A DNA stretch of 11,543 nucleotides. It comes from Asterionellopsis glacialis (taxonomy: Eukaryota; Bacillariophyta; Plagiogrammaphyceae; Rhaphoneidales; Asterionellopsidaceae). Below are positions 1 through 9,400 of the stretch, piece by piece. Within the stretch, counting starts at the first letter, position 1; every line of letters begins with the position of its first letter. The DNA lies in contig WKLE02003384.1 of assembly GCA_014885115.2 (NCBI GenBank), positions 1 through 11,543 on the forward strand. The letters are read 5' to 3'. The notes beneath the pieces were generated by a model. The model did no database searches, was not told the DNA's origin, and saw nothing but the letters and a program-made list of their open reading frames with translations. The position numbers were made by a program, and so were the translations under genes.

Positions 1-46
1 GTGTAAGGTACACACACGGCTCTAGTAGCACACGATGCAGTACCTC

Positions 47-1737
47 TTAAGTCGCTGCGGCTGGTGCACTGTGACTATGTGTACTTGACGGACTTAAAAT
101 GGTCTTGCCGTGTTTCAATAAATTTCGCAATTCTTGAACACTAGTTAAGGAACAATTGGATATTCCCCAAACTTGACCTTTCCAGAGTACCTTACATGTC
201 TCCATATCATCACCCTCAATGACAATGTCTTCATTGGTGTTCAAAAAGGTCCCCTCCTTCCAGGGTTGTATGGCACAATCAATTAACCATCCCTTGGAGA
301 CTCGCCCATGTCCTGCATCAATACTTAGGTAGGACTCGGCAGTAATGCGATCCCCTGTGGCCAAGGCTTGATCGACCAGATCCACTAGAGTGGAGACGGT
401 TGGATAACTTTTTTCATCTCCCGTCATGCGTCGACCGAAGACATAATTAAAGTGGTCCTGGATGATAATAATACATACGGAAAAAGATACGTTTTAGGTC
501 ACAAAACAGAGAATTTGGTACAAAGGGTTAGAATTTTCTTGAGGAACACTCTTACACAGAAGACAAACTCTACAATCAACAATCAACACACAAAGTAAAT
601 ACTACTTACACCCACTACCACGAGGATACCATCAGGTCCATCATTAGGATTTTTCCGTAATGCCAATGTCAGATCATCACTGTCACCATCTCCTAATCGT
701 TCCCACCGTTCACAATAATAATGTTGCCCATTGTCATCCGTAGCATATCCCCACTCTTTCCACATAAGCTCATCCTCCGACATTTCCACCCACCATTTGT
801 TAGGTACAGGACGTGGTACTCCTACAAAATTCCAATCAATACAATGATGGCGTGTACAAACAGGTCGTTGTTTTTGTTTTACAGTGATGGAAACAGAGGA
901 CGACGATGATGATTTCTTTTTCGAACTCGACGATAGTCTTGAGGAAGATGCAGCGGCTGTCGGTGAAGTAGCAGGACTAGACACACTTTCCCAATCTATT
1001 CGTGTGTACCCTGCAAATACATGCTGTCTTGCATACATGCGTAAACTAGCGTCATCCAAGGAGGAGAGTGACGTGCAATGCCGTGGTAATACATTCTCCC
1101 GTGTGGTGGGGATTCGTAAATCAATAAATAAGGTGGGGGTTTGAACATTGTAGCATCGTTCATCTAGCGATGTGGAATGTTCCCATCCGCCAACAAAGAG
1201 TGGTCTTGTCCACGCACCGCAGACCAAGAAATTATGTTCTTCTTGTTCGCTCCATCGAATAAAAGTTGGGTGCGTATTCCCCACTTGCAAGTGATAATGT
1301 GGCAATTCCGATGCTTGAAAGGAAACTCGTTTATAATACTCTACCGCATTGCCATTCGCCGTTAAAATCCTCCCCTGTTTCGATGACCAATCCAAATGCC
1401 GTAATCGAAGGTCCTGTATTTGATCATTGTCCAAACCAGACTCCTCGTGCTCGGAATCCGAACGAAGTCGTTTCGTCCCCGAATAACGAGATGATCCCAC
1501 CAAGGACGCTGCTTGAGAATTTGACATGTGTGGCTGTTGTTGTGAGTATAAAGCTAAAGCGGATAACGGTTGTTCTGGTGGGTGATCGTGAGAGGTTTGT
1601 ATGGGTGTTGTTGCAAGGTGAGCGGGTGTTGCTGGTATGAAGAAGGCCCGACGTGGACCGCTTTCGGGACTCCCTTGAGACTCGCTCATGGCTTGAACGG
1701 TGATGAAATCTTCCGCCTCGGTTGCTGGCAAAGGCAT
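47..1737 (-). CDS. Conserved protein of unknown function, HRI1/lipocalin-like, two exons
   Basis: Two exons, 1737..610 and 457..47, join in phase 0 across a 152-bp GT-AG intron and give about 512 residues. The start is the ATG at 1735-1737. The frame stays open 17 codons further upstream but has no ATG before a stop, so a short extra 5' exon is possible. Residues 1-110 are Ser/Pro/Gln-rich and probably disordered, with a basic TKRLRSDSE patch. The conserved part begins near residue 112. It includes a Trp/Tyr-rich block ending in QTPTLFIDLRIP (about 199-210), a poly-Ser/Lys insert (about 264-281), a CTRHHCIDW block (about 294-302), an ERWERLG block, and GILVVVG joined by splicing to DHFNYVFGRR. 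The last part carries a basic-aromatic motif, IQPWKEG. From memory, the order QTP-LF-DLRIP, then C-RH-IDW, then ERWERL, then PW-EG matches a family of uncharacterised bacterial proteins and fungal HRI1, which have two beta-barrel lobes. Biochemical function is unknown. The gene model is more certain than the family name. Confidence 0.7.
458..609 (-). other. Spliceosomal intron in the HRI1-like gene
   Basis: On the minus strand the donor is GTAAGT (609 down to 604) and the acceptor is CAG (460 down to 458), preceded by a T-rich stretch. It is 152 bp, not a multiple of three, and holds an in-frame stop eight codons after the donor. Splicing joins a Gly codon (GGT) directly to GACCAC, extending the downstream frame ten codons upstream of its first ATG (DHFNYVFGRR). 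This makes one continuous protein whose halves fit one family. Confidence 0.75.
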
Positions 1738-2251
1738 CGGCTCTTTCTTGGGCCTACTATGGGCTTGTTTTTGCAATCTTTCAATCAAACGCCCTATACA
1801 TTACTCTTTCGAATGAGAATGCTCTAATCAAATGAAACGTAAGCTTCCTTCCTTGGGCCTAATATTGCTCCCAAAGCGATATCGCTAAAATCAGTCGTTT
1901 TACAATTTCGTCGATACCCAACGTTTTTGGACATTACTATTGTAGCCTAATCCCGAACGGTACTGCATATTAGGAGAATACATAAAAACGTATCCATAAT
2001 AATAAATACTCATTTATTTAACAGAGTGCAGAAAACTTTCAGGCCCAATAAATTAGCAATTTCCAACGGCAAAATGAAACTAAATATCGTTACTTATGCA
2101 CAAAGAAGACCAATGCGATCGCTAATTCCAACGGAATTTTGAAGCAATATGATTGGCTCCAACTAACTTTTGTAACCCTATCTGATGAGGTCTTTGTGCA
2201 CTACATGTATTTTGATGGTATTTGAGGTCATGTGACTCTCGGACCCTACGT

Positions 2252-2284
2252 TAGGACTACCCCTATCGACCCAGGTAGGTCCTA
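2252..2284. repeat. Imperfect inverted repeat (10-bp stem, one bulged G)
   Basis: TAGGACTACC at 2252-2261 pairs with GGTA (2274-2277) and GTCCTA (2279-2284). Only G2278 is unpaired, and the loop is 12 bases. The stem is followed within four bases by the GTACCTTAC motif at 2288. No coding frame accounts for it. It could be a relic of a small inverted-repeat element, a protein-binding palindrome or a structured transcript. Confidence 0.5.
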
Positions 2285-2287
2285 CAG

Positions 2288-2296
2288 TACCTTACA
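2288..2296 (+). repeat. Dispersed 9-bp motif GTACCTTAC, copy 1
   Basis: Exact GTACCTTAC, just right of the 2252-2284 hairpin. Other exact copies in the window are at 2527-2535 (plus), 187-195 (plus, inside the coding exon of the first gene) and 3-11 (minus). A one-mismatch copy, GTACGTTAC, is at 3642-3650. Four exact copies in 11.5 kb is more than expected for a 9-mer. Function unknown. Confidence 0.4.
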
Positions 2297-2490
2297 AGCA
2301 TAGAATGGGGGAATATTATTACTTAACCATGCTAACCGGATACAGAAAGTTCTTTTTTTACATCCACAACACCCTTTTTATGCCGATCCTCCAACCGGTA
2401 CCCATGCATTGCTTCGCTTCATAAATATTTAATGATACCTGGTATGCAGCATTCAGGGTTTTTAGTGCTTACAAGGTAGTCAAGTCCTCT

Positions 2491-2587
2491 AGAGATGAAA
2501 CTATACTGGTGGCCCTACCAGGTACTGTACCTTACGGTTTCATCTTTCCGTTACCTGTACTATATTATCAACTATAGTTTCTGATAA
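2491..2587. repeat. Cluster of nested inverted repeats
   Basis: Several stems lie within 100 bases. AGATGAAAC (2493-2501) pairs with GTTTCATCT (2537-2545), extendable by two pairs. Between them CTGGT (2506-2510) pairs with ACCAG (2517-2521), and GGTACTGTACC (2521-2531) is a near-perfect palindrome. To the right ACTATA (2559-2564) pairs with TATAGT (2573-2578), while TTATCA (2565-2570) could instead pair with TGATAA (2582-2587). The set could fold as a branched structure, but no known RNA family is recognised. Confidence 0.35.
2527..2535 (+). repeat. Dispersed 9-bp motif GTACCTTAC, copy 2
   Basis: Second intergenic exact copy, overlapping the right arm of the GGTACTGTACC palindrome and lying inside the nested inverted-repeat cluster. 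As with the first copy, it directly follows a CTGGT/ACCAG or GGTA-type stem, which suggests the two sites are diverged copies of one element. Confidence 0.35.
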
Positions 2588-3901
2588 GACATATTATGTT
2601 AAAAAAAGAATTGCTAGAAGAAACTACAGAAGAGCTACAATAAATGTTGAGTTTGTGACGTAGGTAAGCCTGTTAAGAATGCATGGCGGGCCGATAGGAC
2701 ACACCGTGTACAACCAAGGTCGTCCTTGATTTAATGTACATCGCACTACGAAACATATGCCAATACTAACAAACAAACCAAAGGGGCACGTGCAAAATGA
2801 CCGAGGTAAGTTGGTTGCGGATGATTCATCATTTTCGTCTTTCTGTATTTTTATTATTCATGTCACGTACATATATAATAAAAAAGATCATCAACCTTTC
2901 AGAAACCTCTAGAACAAATAATATTGCAAGTTTACTGTTTTGACTCCAAGGCAGTAAGTAGCAATCATTATACTATATTCTCATACGCACTGGAATTTAA
3001 AGTTACCTCAACTATTTTTTTTAAATTTCCATGTAGATTGGGTGAAAAAAGTCAAAAAGTAGGAATCATTCTTCATATTCGAACACCACCCAAAAAAGTT
3101 TTAAAGATAGAAATTATTTTTTATCTACGAATATCAGCAATAACCTCATTATTTACTTTCCGGGGGATTCCCATCTTTATTGGATAGATAGAGATCACTC
3201 TTGTCTACTAGTTAGTATTACATATGTTGGAGTAAACTCTTACCTACCTACAAACCATGCATCTGGGTGAGCAACGTGTTTGTTGAAACTAAAAGTATGA
3301 GCCATTCTTCTTCATGCAAAGCTTCTGTGAAGACTACAGCAGTGCAACATTATTCTAGTAGAGGCTTCTTTGATGATGATTCTTCGACCAACTGGAAAAT
3401 GGGTGCGATTTGAAGCCAAGGAGCATTGTTCCTTGACTGAAATGGTATAGACACATAGTTTACACATACTGTAGATCCAAAGCAAATGAGATTGTTTGCG
3501 GACTAACTCAAACAGCAAACCTAGGTTGCACAAAGGTCTTCAGTAAGTTCATAATATTACCATGGTGTCATAGTATGTAGCCTACATGCATTGCGCAGCC
3601 TTACATTGTATGGCAAACGAGGAATACACGGTGCTAACTAGGTACGTTACAGGTGAGATGGACCAAAACAATAGAGTACATACACTAAATACAGTCTAGA
3701 GAGTAAAAGTTTGGTTACACCACCAAGAACAAAGTGTTCTACAGTAGTCATTGCTGCGGTTTTGTGATTGAAGCTTTACTCATAATCCAACACGACAGTT
3801 CCAGATATATAAGCCGTATGCTTCCGACCCTCCGCCTCCTTCCTCTTTCGCTCCTCTGTCTACTACTGACGGTCATGTCAGCATACTTCTTCGTTTCATA
3901 G

Positions 3902-4615
3902 CTAGGGTGATTTAGTCTCTTTAGCTTTCAATCTTGGCCAAACATTACCATCACGCAGAAATTTAATACTGGTCCCATCCTTATCTAAAACACCAGTAAA
4001 GTCTTTGGGTCCACCCTTGGGACTAAAATCAATGACTATAGCACGATCGCCAATCACAACAGCTGGTAAGATATAATTTTTGGGTTCACCAATGCCGCCA
4101 CCACCCGATACTTCTGCTAATTGATAGTCACCAATCTTACTATCATCATCTTCTAATAAACGTATAGTTCGTGTCCCACCAGGATGATTAATGGGATCGG
4201 AGTATGTCCCTACAAATTTGTATCCTGGACTTTTCGGAGGTGGAATAACTATAGCAGCACCACCTCCTTCTGCTGCATATGCCATATTGTTCACATTGGT
4301 TTTGCTTTTGAACCATGACGTGCTAACAGCAAGGGCTGTGGTTGAAACCATCGAACCAAAAAACTTACGACGAGACTTTAATTCGTTTGGTGTTTCAATC
4401 TTCTTTTTTGGATTATCGTGGTGATTCTCAACTTGGGAAGCATCATGATCATTCGTATTAACATTGATTGGATGAAGGTGCTGTTGCCGTTGATGATATT
4501 TGTGCAAATGGGAAAATTGTGATGGTGCGACGAATGCTACAACTAGTACTCCACATTTGGTCAAAAGAAGGAATGTTGACAAAACAAGGACTAGAAAAGA
4601 CTTTGTCATTATCAT
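3902..4615 (-). CDS. Predicted thylakoid-lumen protein of unknown function, Tat-type signal
   Basis: A 237-residue protein with a layered targeting region. Residues 4-27 form an ER-type signal peptide, ending in VVA|FVAP, where Phe28 is the +1 aromatic residue typical of plastid import in diatoms (the ASAFAP-type site). Residues 28-80 are rich in His, Asn and basic residues, like a transit peptide. Next comes SRRKFFG (81-87), a twin-arginine motif, with a moderately hydrophobic stretch to about 101 and an AYA|A cleavage site at 112-115. The mature part is then about 123 residues. It contains PGYKFVGTYSDPINHPGG, Gly-rich turns, IVIDFSPKGGP and DGNVWPRL, with alternating hydrophobic residues suggesting a small beta-sheet domain. 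I do not recognise a named family. The start is the ATG at 4613-4615, with a second Met two codons later. The gene is divergent from the thioesterase gene. Targeting is inferred from motifs only. Confidence 0.75.
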   Translation of the reverse strand: MIMTKSFLVLVLSTFLLLTKCGVLVVAFVAPSQFSHLHKYHQRQQHLHPINVNTNDHDASQVENHHDNPKKKIETPNELKSRRKFFGSMVSTTALAVSTSWFKSKTNVNNMAYAAEGGGAAIVIPPPKSPGYKFVGTYSDPINHPGGTRTIRLLEDDDSKIGDYQLAEVSGGGGIGEPKNYILPAVVIGDRAIVIDFSPKGGPKDFTGVLDKDGTSIKFLRDGNVWPRLKAKETKSP

Positions 4616-5335
4616 GATACCACCAAACGCCTGCGTATATTTCGCTTTTATCGTGTATTGGTGGAAAGGCAGCTCTACTTGAACCTCTCTTGTCGCTTTT
4701 GAATTTTTACTGGTGTCTTTGATGTGGGTGGGATATGGTTTGGTCGGTGTCTTTGATGTGATGGGTGATGGATGGGTGACACTTGAAGGATATGTATGGA
4801 AAATAAAGTATTCTCTTGGTACGTGCGTGTTTGACCATGTTAGGCCTCTGTTAATTTATACCATACTGCATTACTGCTCTTTTACGCAGAGTAAAAATAA
4901 TTTTGTATATCTATTTTTGTACCAATGCTGAATATAACCAAAATAGATTTATTTTTTATTACAGAGTCAATTAGGCAAAGTCTAAAAATACCACTGTATG
5001 GTTTGTATTTGCATCATTTTTTCTTTGGAAGTCTGTTCGTCACTCGTTACCAAGTAAATTAGGGGTTTTCCTCCGCCTCGAGAAGGGGCTTCATAAAACT
5101 AACCCGCGCCGCGCAAAAACTAGTCAGGAAAATCTTTCAGGGGTGGATCTCGATCGGCAGGTTCCCCAGACTCGCCTTGACACCCGTCATCCATCATTGG
5201 ATCGCAGGGATTTGTTGACGAAGTAAGTCACTTTAGGACAGCAGTTGTCAATATTCGTGGTCACTGGAAGTCTATTGTCTCCTTTTGGCACACCCAAAAA
5301 GACCATCCCAATTTATACCTTCCGCCTAATTGCAT
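4616..5335. promoter_or_regulatory. Divergent intergenic region (shared promoter space)
   Basis: This 720-bp gap separates two genes transcribed away from each other, so it must hold both 5' untranslated regions and both promoters. It contains a 15-bp direct repeat (4712-4760), an AT-rich centre (about 4850-5040), and a more GC-rich patch at 5090-5200 closer to the thioesterase gene, including CCCGCGCCGCGC. I could not assign a TATA box, initiator or transcription start. Short open frames here look like chance. Confidence 0.5.
4712..4760. repeat. 15-bp direct repeat, 34-bp spacing
   Basis: GGTGTCTTTGATGTG occurs exactly at 4712-4726 and again at 4746-4760, followed by GATG/GGTG-rich sequence. 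It lies about 100 bases upstream of the lumenal-protein start codon, in its promoter or 5' leader. It may be a small tandem duplication or a repeated factor-binding site. Confidence 0.6.
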
Positions 5336-6151
5336 ATGCCGTTGTTGAATAAACGTTTTACGTTCTTAAAATATTTGTCTCTTCTCATGATCTTATCGGG
5401 GACAAATTTTGGAAATATTAGTAGAAGAAGCTTCATTCAAGTAGCTAGAGCCATGTCAACAGCACCCTCTTCTAAGTATAAGGGTGCAGTCATTTTTCTG
5501 CATGGTTTAGGTGATACACCTGCAGGATGGTCATCCTTGGAACAAATGTTACCGGCCTACAAACCATCGTTACAGTCTTTAAAGTATGTATTCCCTCCAT
5601 CACCTACTATCCCTATTTCAATTAATGGTGGTATGGAAATGCCAGGATGGTTTGATTTGTATGATTGGCCTATTGGTGTAGGATCAAAAGATGACCGTAC
5701 TGGTAAACTAAAAGGTGTGGAACAAATTCAGAAATGTGTCAAACAACTGACAGAAGAGGAGGGCATATCAAAGGATAAAATTGTAGTGGGTGGTTTTTCA
5801 CAGGGTGGTGCTGTAGCCTTGTTGACGGCGTATTACGATTCGAATGAGGATGGTCCGTACGCGGGTTGCGCTGGATTGAGTGCATGGTTAACATTAACCG
5901 ATGATCTTGCTGTATCCGACAATTCCAAAAAAATCCCTTTATTTTGGGCCCATGGTACCTATGATGATAAGGTACTATTTGAACAGCAAGCACATGGGAT
6001 TGAAATTTTAGACAAGGCAGGTGTGAAACCTATTTTACAATCCCAATATCCTATGGGACACGAATCTGATCCAGATGAAATTAAAGCATTTGCAGAATTC
6101 GTGGAAACATGTATCTTTGGTGAAGGTGGACCAGCAGACAAAGAGTTGTAA
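5336..6151 (+). CDS. Acyl-protein thioesterase / lysophospholipase-like alpha/beta hydrolase
   Basis: A 271-residue single-exon protein of the APT1/LYPLA (carboxylesterase type 2) family, which hydrolyses thioesters such as palmitoyl-cysteine on proteins and can cleave lysophospholipids. The oxyanion-hole region is FLHGLGDTPAGW (54-65). The nucleophile is Ser155 in GGFSQGG, the acid is probably Asp210 in HGTYDD, and the base is His242 in MGHESDP, in the usual order and spacing. A conserved MPGWFDLYDW block (102-111) also fits. The family is usually about 220-230 residues, so the first 40 residues are an extra N-terminal segment with a hydrophobic stretch (10-21) and RR. The start is the ATG at 5336, just after an in-frame stop at 5327-5329. 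A second ATG at 5453 (Met40, MSTAPSSKYKG) would give a cytosolic form of normal length. Whether the extension is a signal peptide, a mitochondrial presequence or a membrane anchor is not decided by the sequence. Confidence 0.88.
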   Translation: MPLLNKRFTFLKYLSLLMILSGTNFGNISRRSFIQVARAMSTAPSSKYKGAVIFLHGLGDTPAGWSSLEQMLPAYKPSLQSLKYVFPPSPTIPISINGGMEMPGWFDLYDWPIGVGSKDDRTGKLKGVEQIQKCVKQLTEEEGISKDKIVVGGFSQGGAVALLTAYYDSNEDGPYAGCAGLSAWLTLTDDLAVSDNSKKIPLFWAHGTYDDKVLFEQQAHGIEILDKAGVKPILQSQYPMGHESDPDEIKAFAEFVETCIFGEGGPADKEL

Positions 6152-6455
6152 TCTTACTCAATGGAATTACTGTTGTCATCGTCATTAGAAGAAAAGCGCG
6201 GGGATTAATTTTAATACTTCACGTTGAAATTGTCTTTTCTATGTTCTATTTTTGTTTTTTCGTCGTAATGAATTTCGTAACCAGCACCAGTAGCACTTTG
6301 AGCTTTGTTGTCAACCCCGGACTGCCATCCACACAGGAAAGAAACATTAAACCCCAAGTACACAGACTGAAGTAGATTTATGCATTTATGATTATTATTG
6401 TTGGCGTATGCTATATTTAGTGGTGTAGGGTTCGTTCCTTACTTTTTTGTAAAAA
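6152..6455. other. Convergent 3' spacer
   Basis: A 304-bp gap between the stop codons of the thioesterase gene (plus) and the Sec15 gene (minus), so it must hold both 3' untranslated regions and poly(A) sites. It is T-rich on the plus strand near 6230-6265. The minus strand reads CATAAATGCATAAATC near 6375-6390, a loose AATAAA-like context. No gene or strong hairpin was found. Confidence 0.5.
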
Positions 6456-9400
6456 TTATTGTTGTTGACGACAAAGTTTCAAAAGTCCTGAAAGTTCCTT
6501 CTTATCCAATACCAAGATATCGGAACGGCCAAGAACCTTACCACCTAAAAGACCACCAGCACCAACATACTTTTCTAAGATATTTCCAACCTTATCCAAT
6601 GCCAAAAAGGGATACTTGCGTCTTCGGAAACTTGCATTTTCAGGTAACAAGATCTTCGGCAAGTCTGGATCGACCATGGCAGTCGTTAGACACTTGATTT
6701 CATTAAAGCATTCACTTAATTGAGGCACCCCTGTACCCTCCGCAAATCTTTCAAATTCAGCAACATCGATAGATAAATTTTTAAGACCATAGGCATCAAT
6801 ACGACTAATAGGTGCCAAGGCATCATGGTCATCGGATGTACGTTCAGAATGGGGTGAATCTGCCAACAACTTGACAAGACGTTCCGCAACATGACCACAA
6901 CACGAAAAATGTAACCCATACCGTGATCCTTCATCCATAGGACCTAATGAACGGAATGTGGCTCTCATATATTCAATCAAACTTTCCGCATAGGCATTGG
7001 GGATATCGCGTGCTGATTTGGCTACCCACTGAAAGTTTGCCAATGAAAAATTGATAAGGGTATCAATCTTTTTACGACAAATTTCGTACACAATTCCATA
7101 CATACTACGAACTTCCTTATCACATGTTTTGTCAGCGCCCTTCAACGTTTGATCTGCATATTGGAATGTATCTTCCAATTGATCCACACGAATCAAACCA
7201 ATATGACACATTCCTCTCATTAAGGTACCAAACAAACGTGGCAATGCATGTTGTAAGGCTGTAATGTTAGCACTGACTTGGACAGCTTGATCGACCGACA
7301 TTTCATCGACAGCAAATGAATCTGTTTCACGAATGGAGACTGCAGCAACATTGACACATTCTTCAACACAATCAAAGACGTATCCTGCAGCTCCGCTACC
7401 CTTTTTGGTAGCAAAGACTTGTCCAAGTTCTTGTTGATTCAATGCCATAGAGGCGCATGCAATAGCACGTGCATGAATTGAACGGATCACCATGGGGACA
7501 GATGCTGAAAAGGTATGGTATTGATCAAATTGACTTGTATTTCCACCACCACCAAATTGTTTATCTTCTGCAGACGATGGCTTTTGTCGTAAATCATTTA
7601 ATCCAAATGGCATACCCACAACTTCTTCGTCGGGTATTTTATTCTTACCTCCCTTCTTCTTGTCACCACCAATATTCACATCCGATAAACGAACCATTAA
7701 GGGTTCCTTCCGATCTCCCAATACAATTGCCTTGGTAGCCTTTAGTTGTTCGTCTTGAGTTACCTTGAGTGCAGTCATAATGATATCCACATCCATGGCT
7801 AATAATTCTTTATCAGATCGACGTGTGGTGGAACTTGGATGAACAATTTTAAGTGCTGAACGGAATGCAGCCAACAGGTACGATGCTCTTGCTAATTCAG
7901 CTAAACTAGCACCCAAGGAACGACGACGTAACAAATTACCCAATTCACTCACCAAGGCTCTTTCATACTTTTCAGATGAATCACGGAACCGTCCAGCACT
8001 TGTTTCGTTGGTGGGTGGTTTCTTGCTAGCAGGCGTATCATCATTCTTATTATCATCTTCATCATCGGCAAAGTTACCCAACTCTAATGATGCTTCGACT
8101 GCACTAAAGCCTACGACACTGGAACATAAATGTGGTAAGCTCTTGGCAAAGAAAACACGATCTGTACCGACACTCACATCATCACCTGTTAAGGATGAAA
8201 GGGACGACCGTGTATCATCATTATCACCATCTGTATTGATTTTGGTATCACCAAACCTATTTTGTTCGTAATAGGCACAAAATTCTTCTGATTTGCCCAA
8301 CAGGGCAAAGGCTGATTCAGCACGACGTACTGGATGAACACTTTCAGGTAATCCAAAAAGTTTAGCATCATCATCCTTGCTGTGGAACACATAAAATTGT
8401 GTTTGTGTTTGAGGGTACCGATGAAAGAGGAACGAGAGAGAGGGAAAGGGGAACGTGGTGAGAGGACAGGGGCACAAATCAAGACTCCCTACACCAAAAG
8501 ATCGTTGTGACCGTTCAAGGAGGAATTCAAATGCATTTACATTTCACAACAACAAAATCAAGTACACTATACGTACCGAGTGGGGGCATCTTCAAATAAG
8601 ACTGCTGGTGTTAATAATGTAGCCCATGGACTATGTGATCTTCCACCTACTGTTTTACCCTTGACACCATGTTGACTACCACCACCACCAACACTACTAG
8701 CACCATGGGCACTAGCTGCACCACTACCAGTCATCATGGGACCATGTTCTGATACACCTGCAGGTCCGTGTGAACTATTGTTAAGACCACCAGAACCTGA
8801 TGCACGTTGTCCCACTACTAATTCTGGTGCACGTCCACGTGATAAAGAACGTGTCCCTGCAGATTCTTTGGCACGAAATCCCAAGGTCCGTCCGCGTTGT
8901 TGTCGGGATTGTCCATGACGTGATCCACCCAGTCCATGCCCAGATCGATCTAAGCCTTGATAATACGAACTTTGTTGTATATCCAAATCCGATGGATCGA
9001 CTAATAAGGAATCACGTTCCGACCAACATCGGTACCATCCAAAGGCTGCAGCAAAGGCTTCCGCGCGTCGTTCGACACCTGGACCACCCAACCCCTGAAG
9101 ACGTTCAATTTCTTTCTTCGCATCACGTTCAAACCAATATCCCACACGTACAGCTCGGGCAACACGTCCATTTTGATTGACACGGGAAATCCAATTATCA
9201 GCTGTTTTGGCTCTCATCATGTACGACGAAGGAATGTCACCTCCCAAACCTAAATGTCCAGGCCCCACGGCCATACTATTGGCACAACGACGCAAGACGG
9301 CACGTCCTGCCTTGGCACCATCACCACCAGACCTCATGGCTAAGAACCAACGATTCAAACCACGACGTGCACCAATCAATACTTCATTTTCAATTTTAGG

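Larger units (their letters stand above)
1738..3901. other. Long AT-rich intergenic spacer, no supported gene
   Basis: About 2.2 kb between two minus-strand genes. It should hold the promoter of the HRI1-like gene at its left end and the 3' end of the lumenal-protein gene at its right end. Open frames here are short, start at non-ATG codons or are AT-driven (for example 2924-3187 plus and 3312-3533 minus), and none shows a domain or credible composition. The notable content is structural: hairpins at 2252-2284, within 2491-2587 and at 3417-3435 (CAAGGAGC, ATT loop, GTTCCTTG with one G-T pair), and copies of GTACCTTAC. I see no tRNA, snRNA or intact transposon. An upstream 5' exon of the first gene could lie near 1860-1980, but no convincing splice pair was found. 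Confidence 0.6.

Noticed and set aside
721..1827. Plus-strand frames opposite the HRI1-like gene, including one rich in Asp and Glu
   Set aside because: The acidic run is the antisense of the poly-Ser/Lys insert, and the minus strand carries the conserved motifs.
2924..3187. 87-codon plus-strand frame
   Set aside because: It begins at ATT, is driven by AT-rich sequence (Phe, Ile, Lys), and shows no motif or start context.
3312..3533. 73-codon minus-strand frame
   Set aside because: Non-ATG start, Cys/Leu/Ser-rich by chance, no family. Two small inverted repeats in the area better describe it.
6426..6442. GGGTTCGTTCC, tRNA T-loop-like
   Set aside because: The flanking bases do not form a stem, and it sits in the convergent 3' spacer.
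8380..8477. Separate gene starting at TTG 8477 (673 codons)
   Set aside because: There is no ATG, the first 33 codons are intron pyrimidine tract, and homology begins right after the CAG acceptor.
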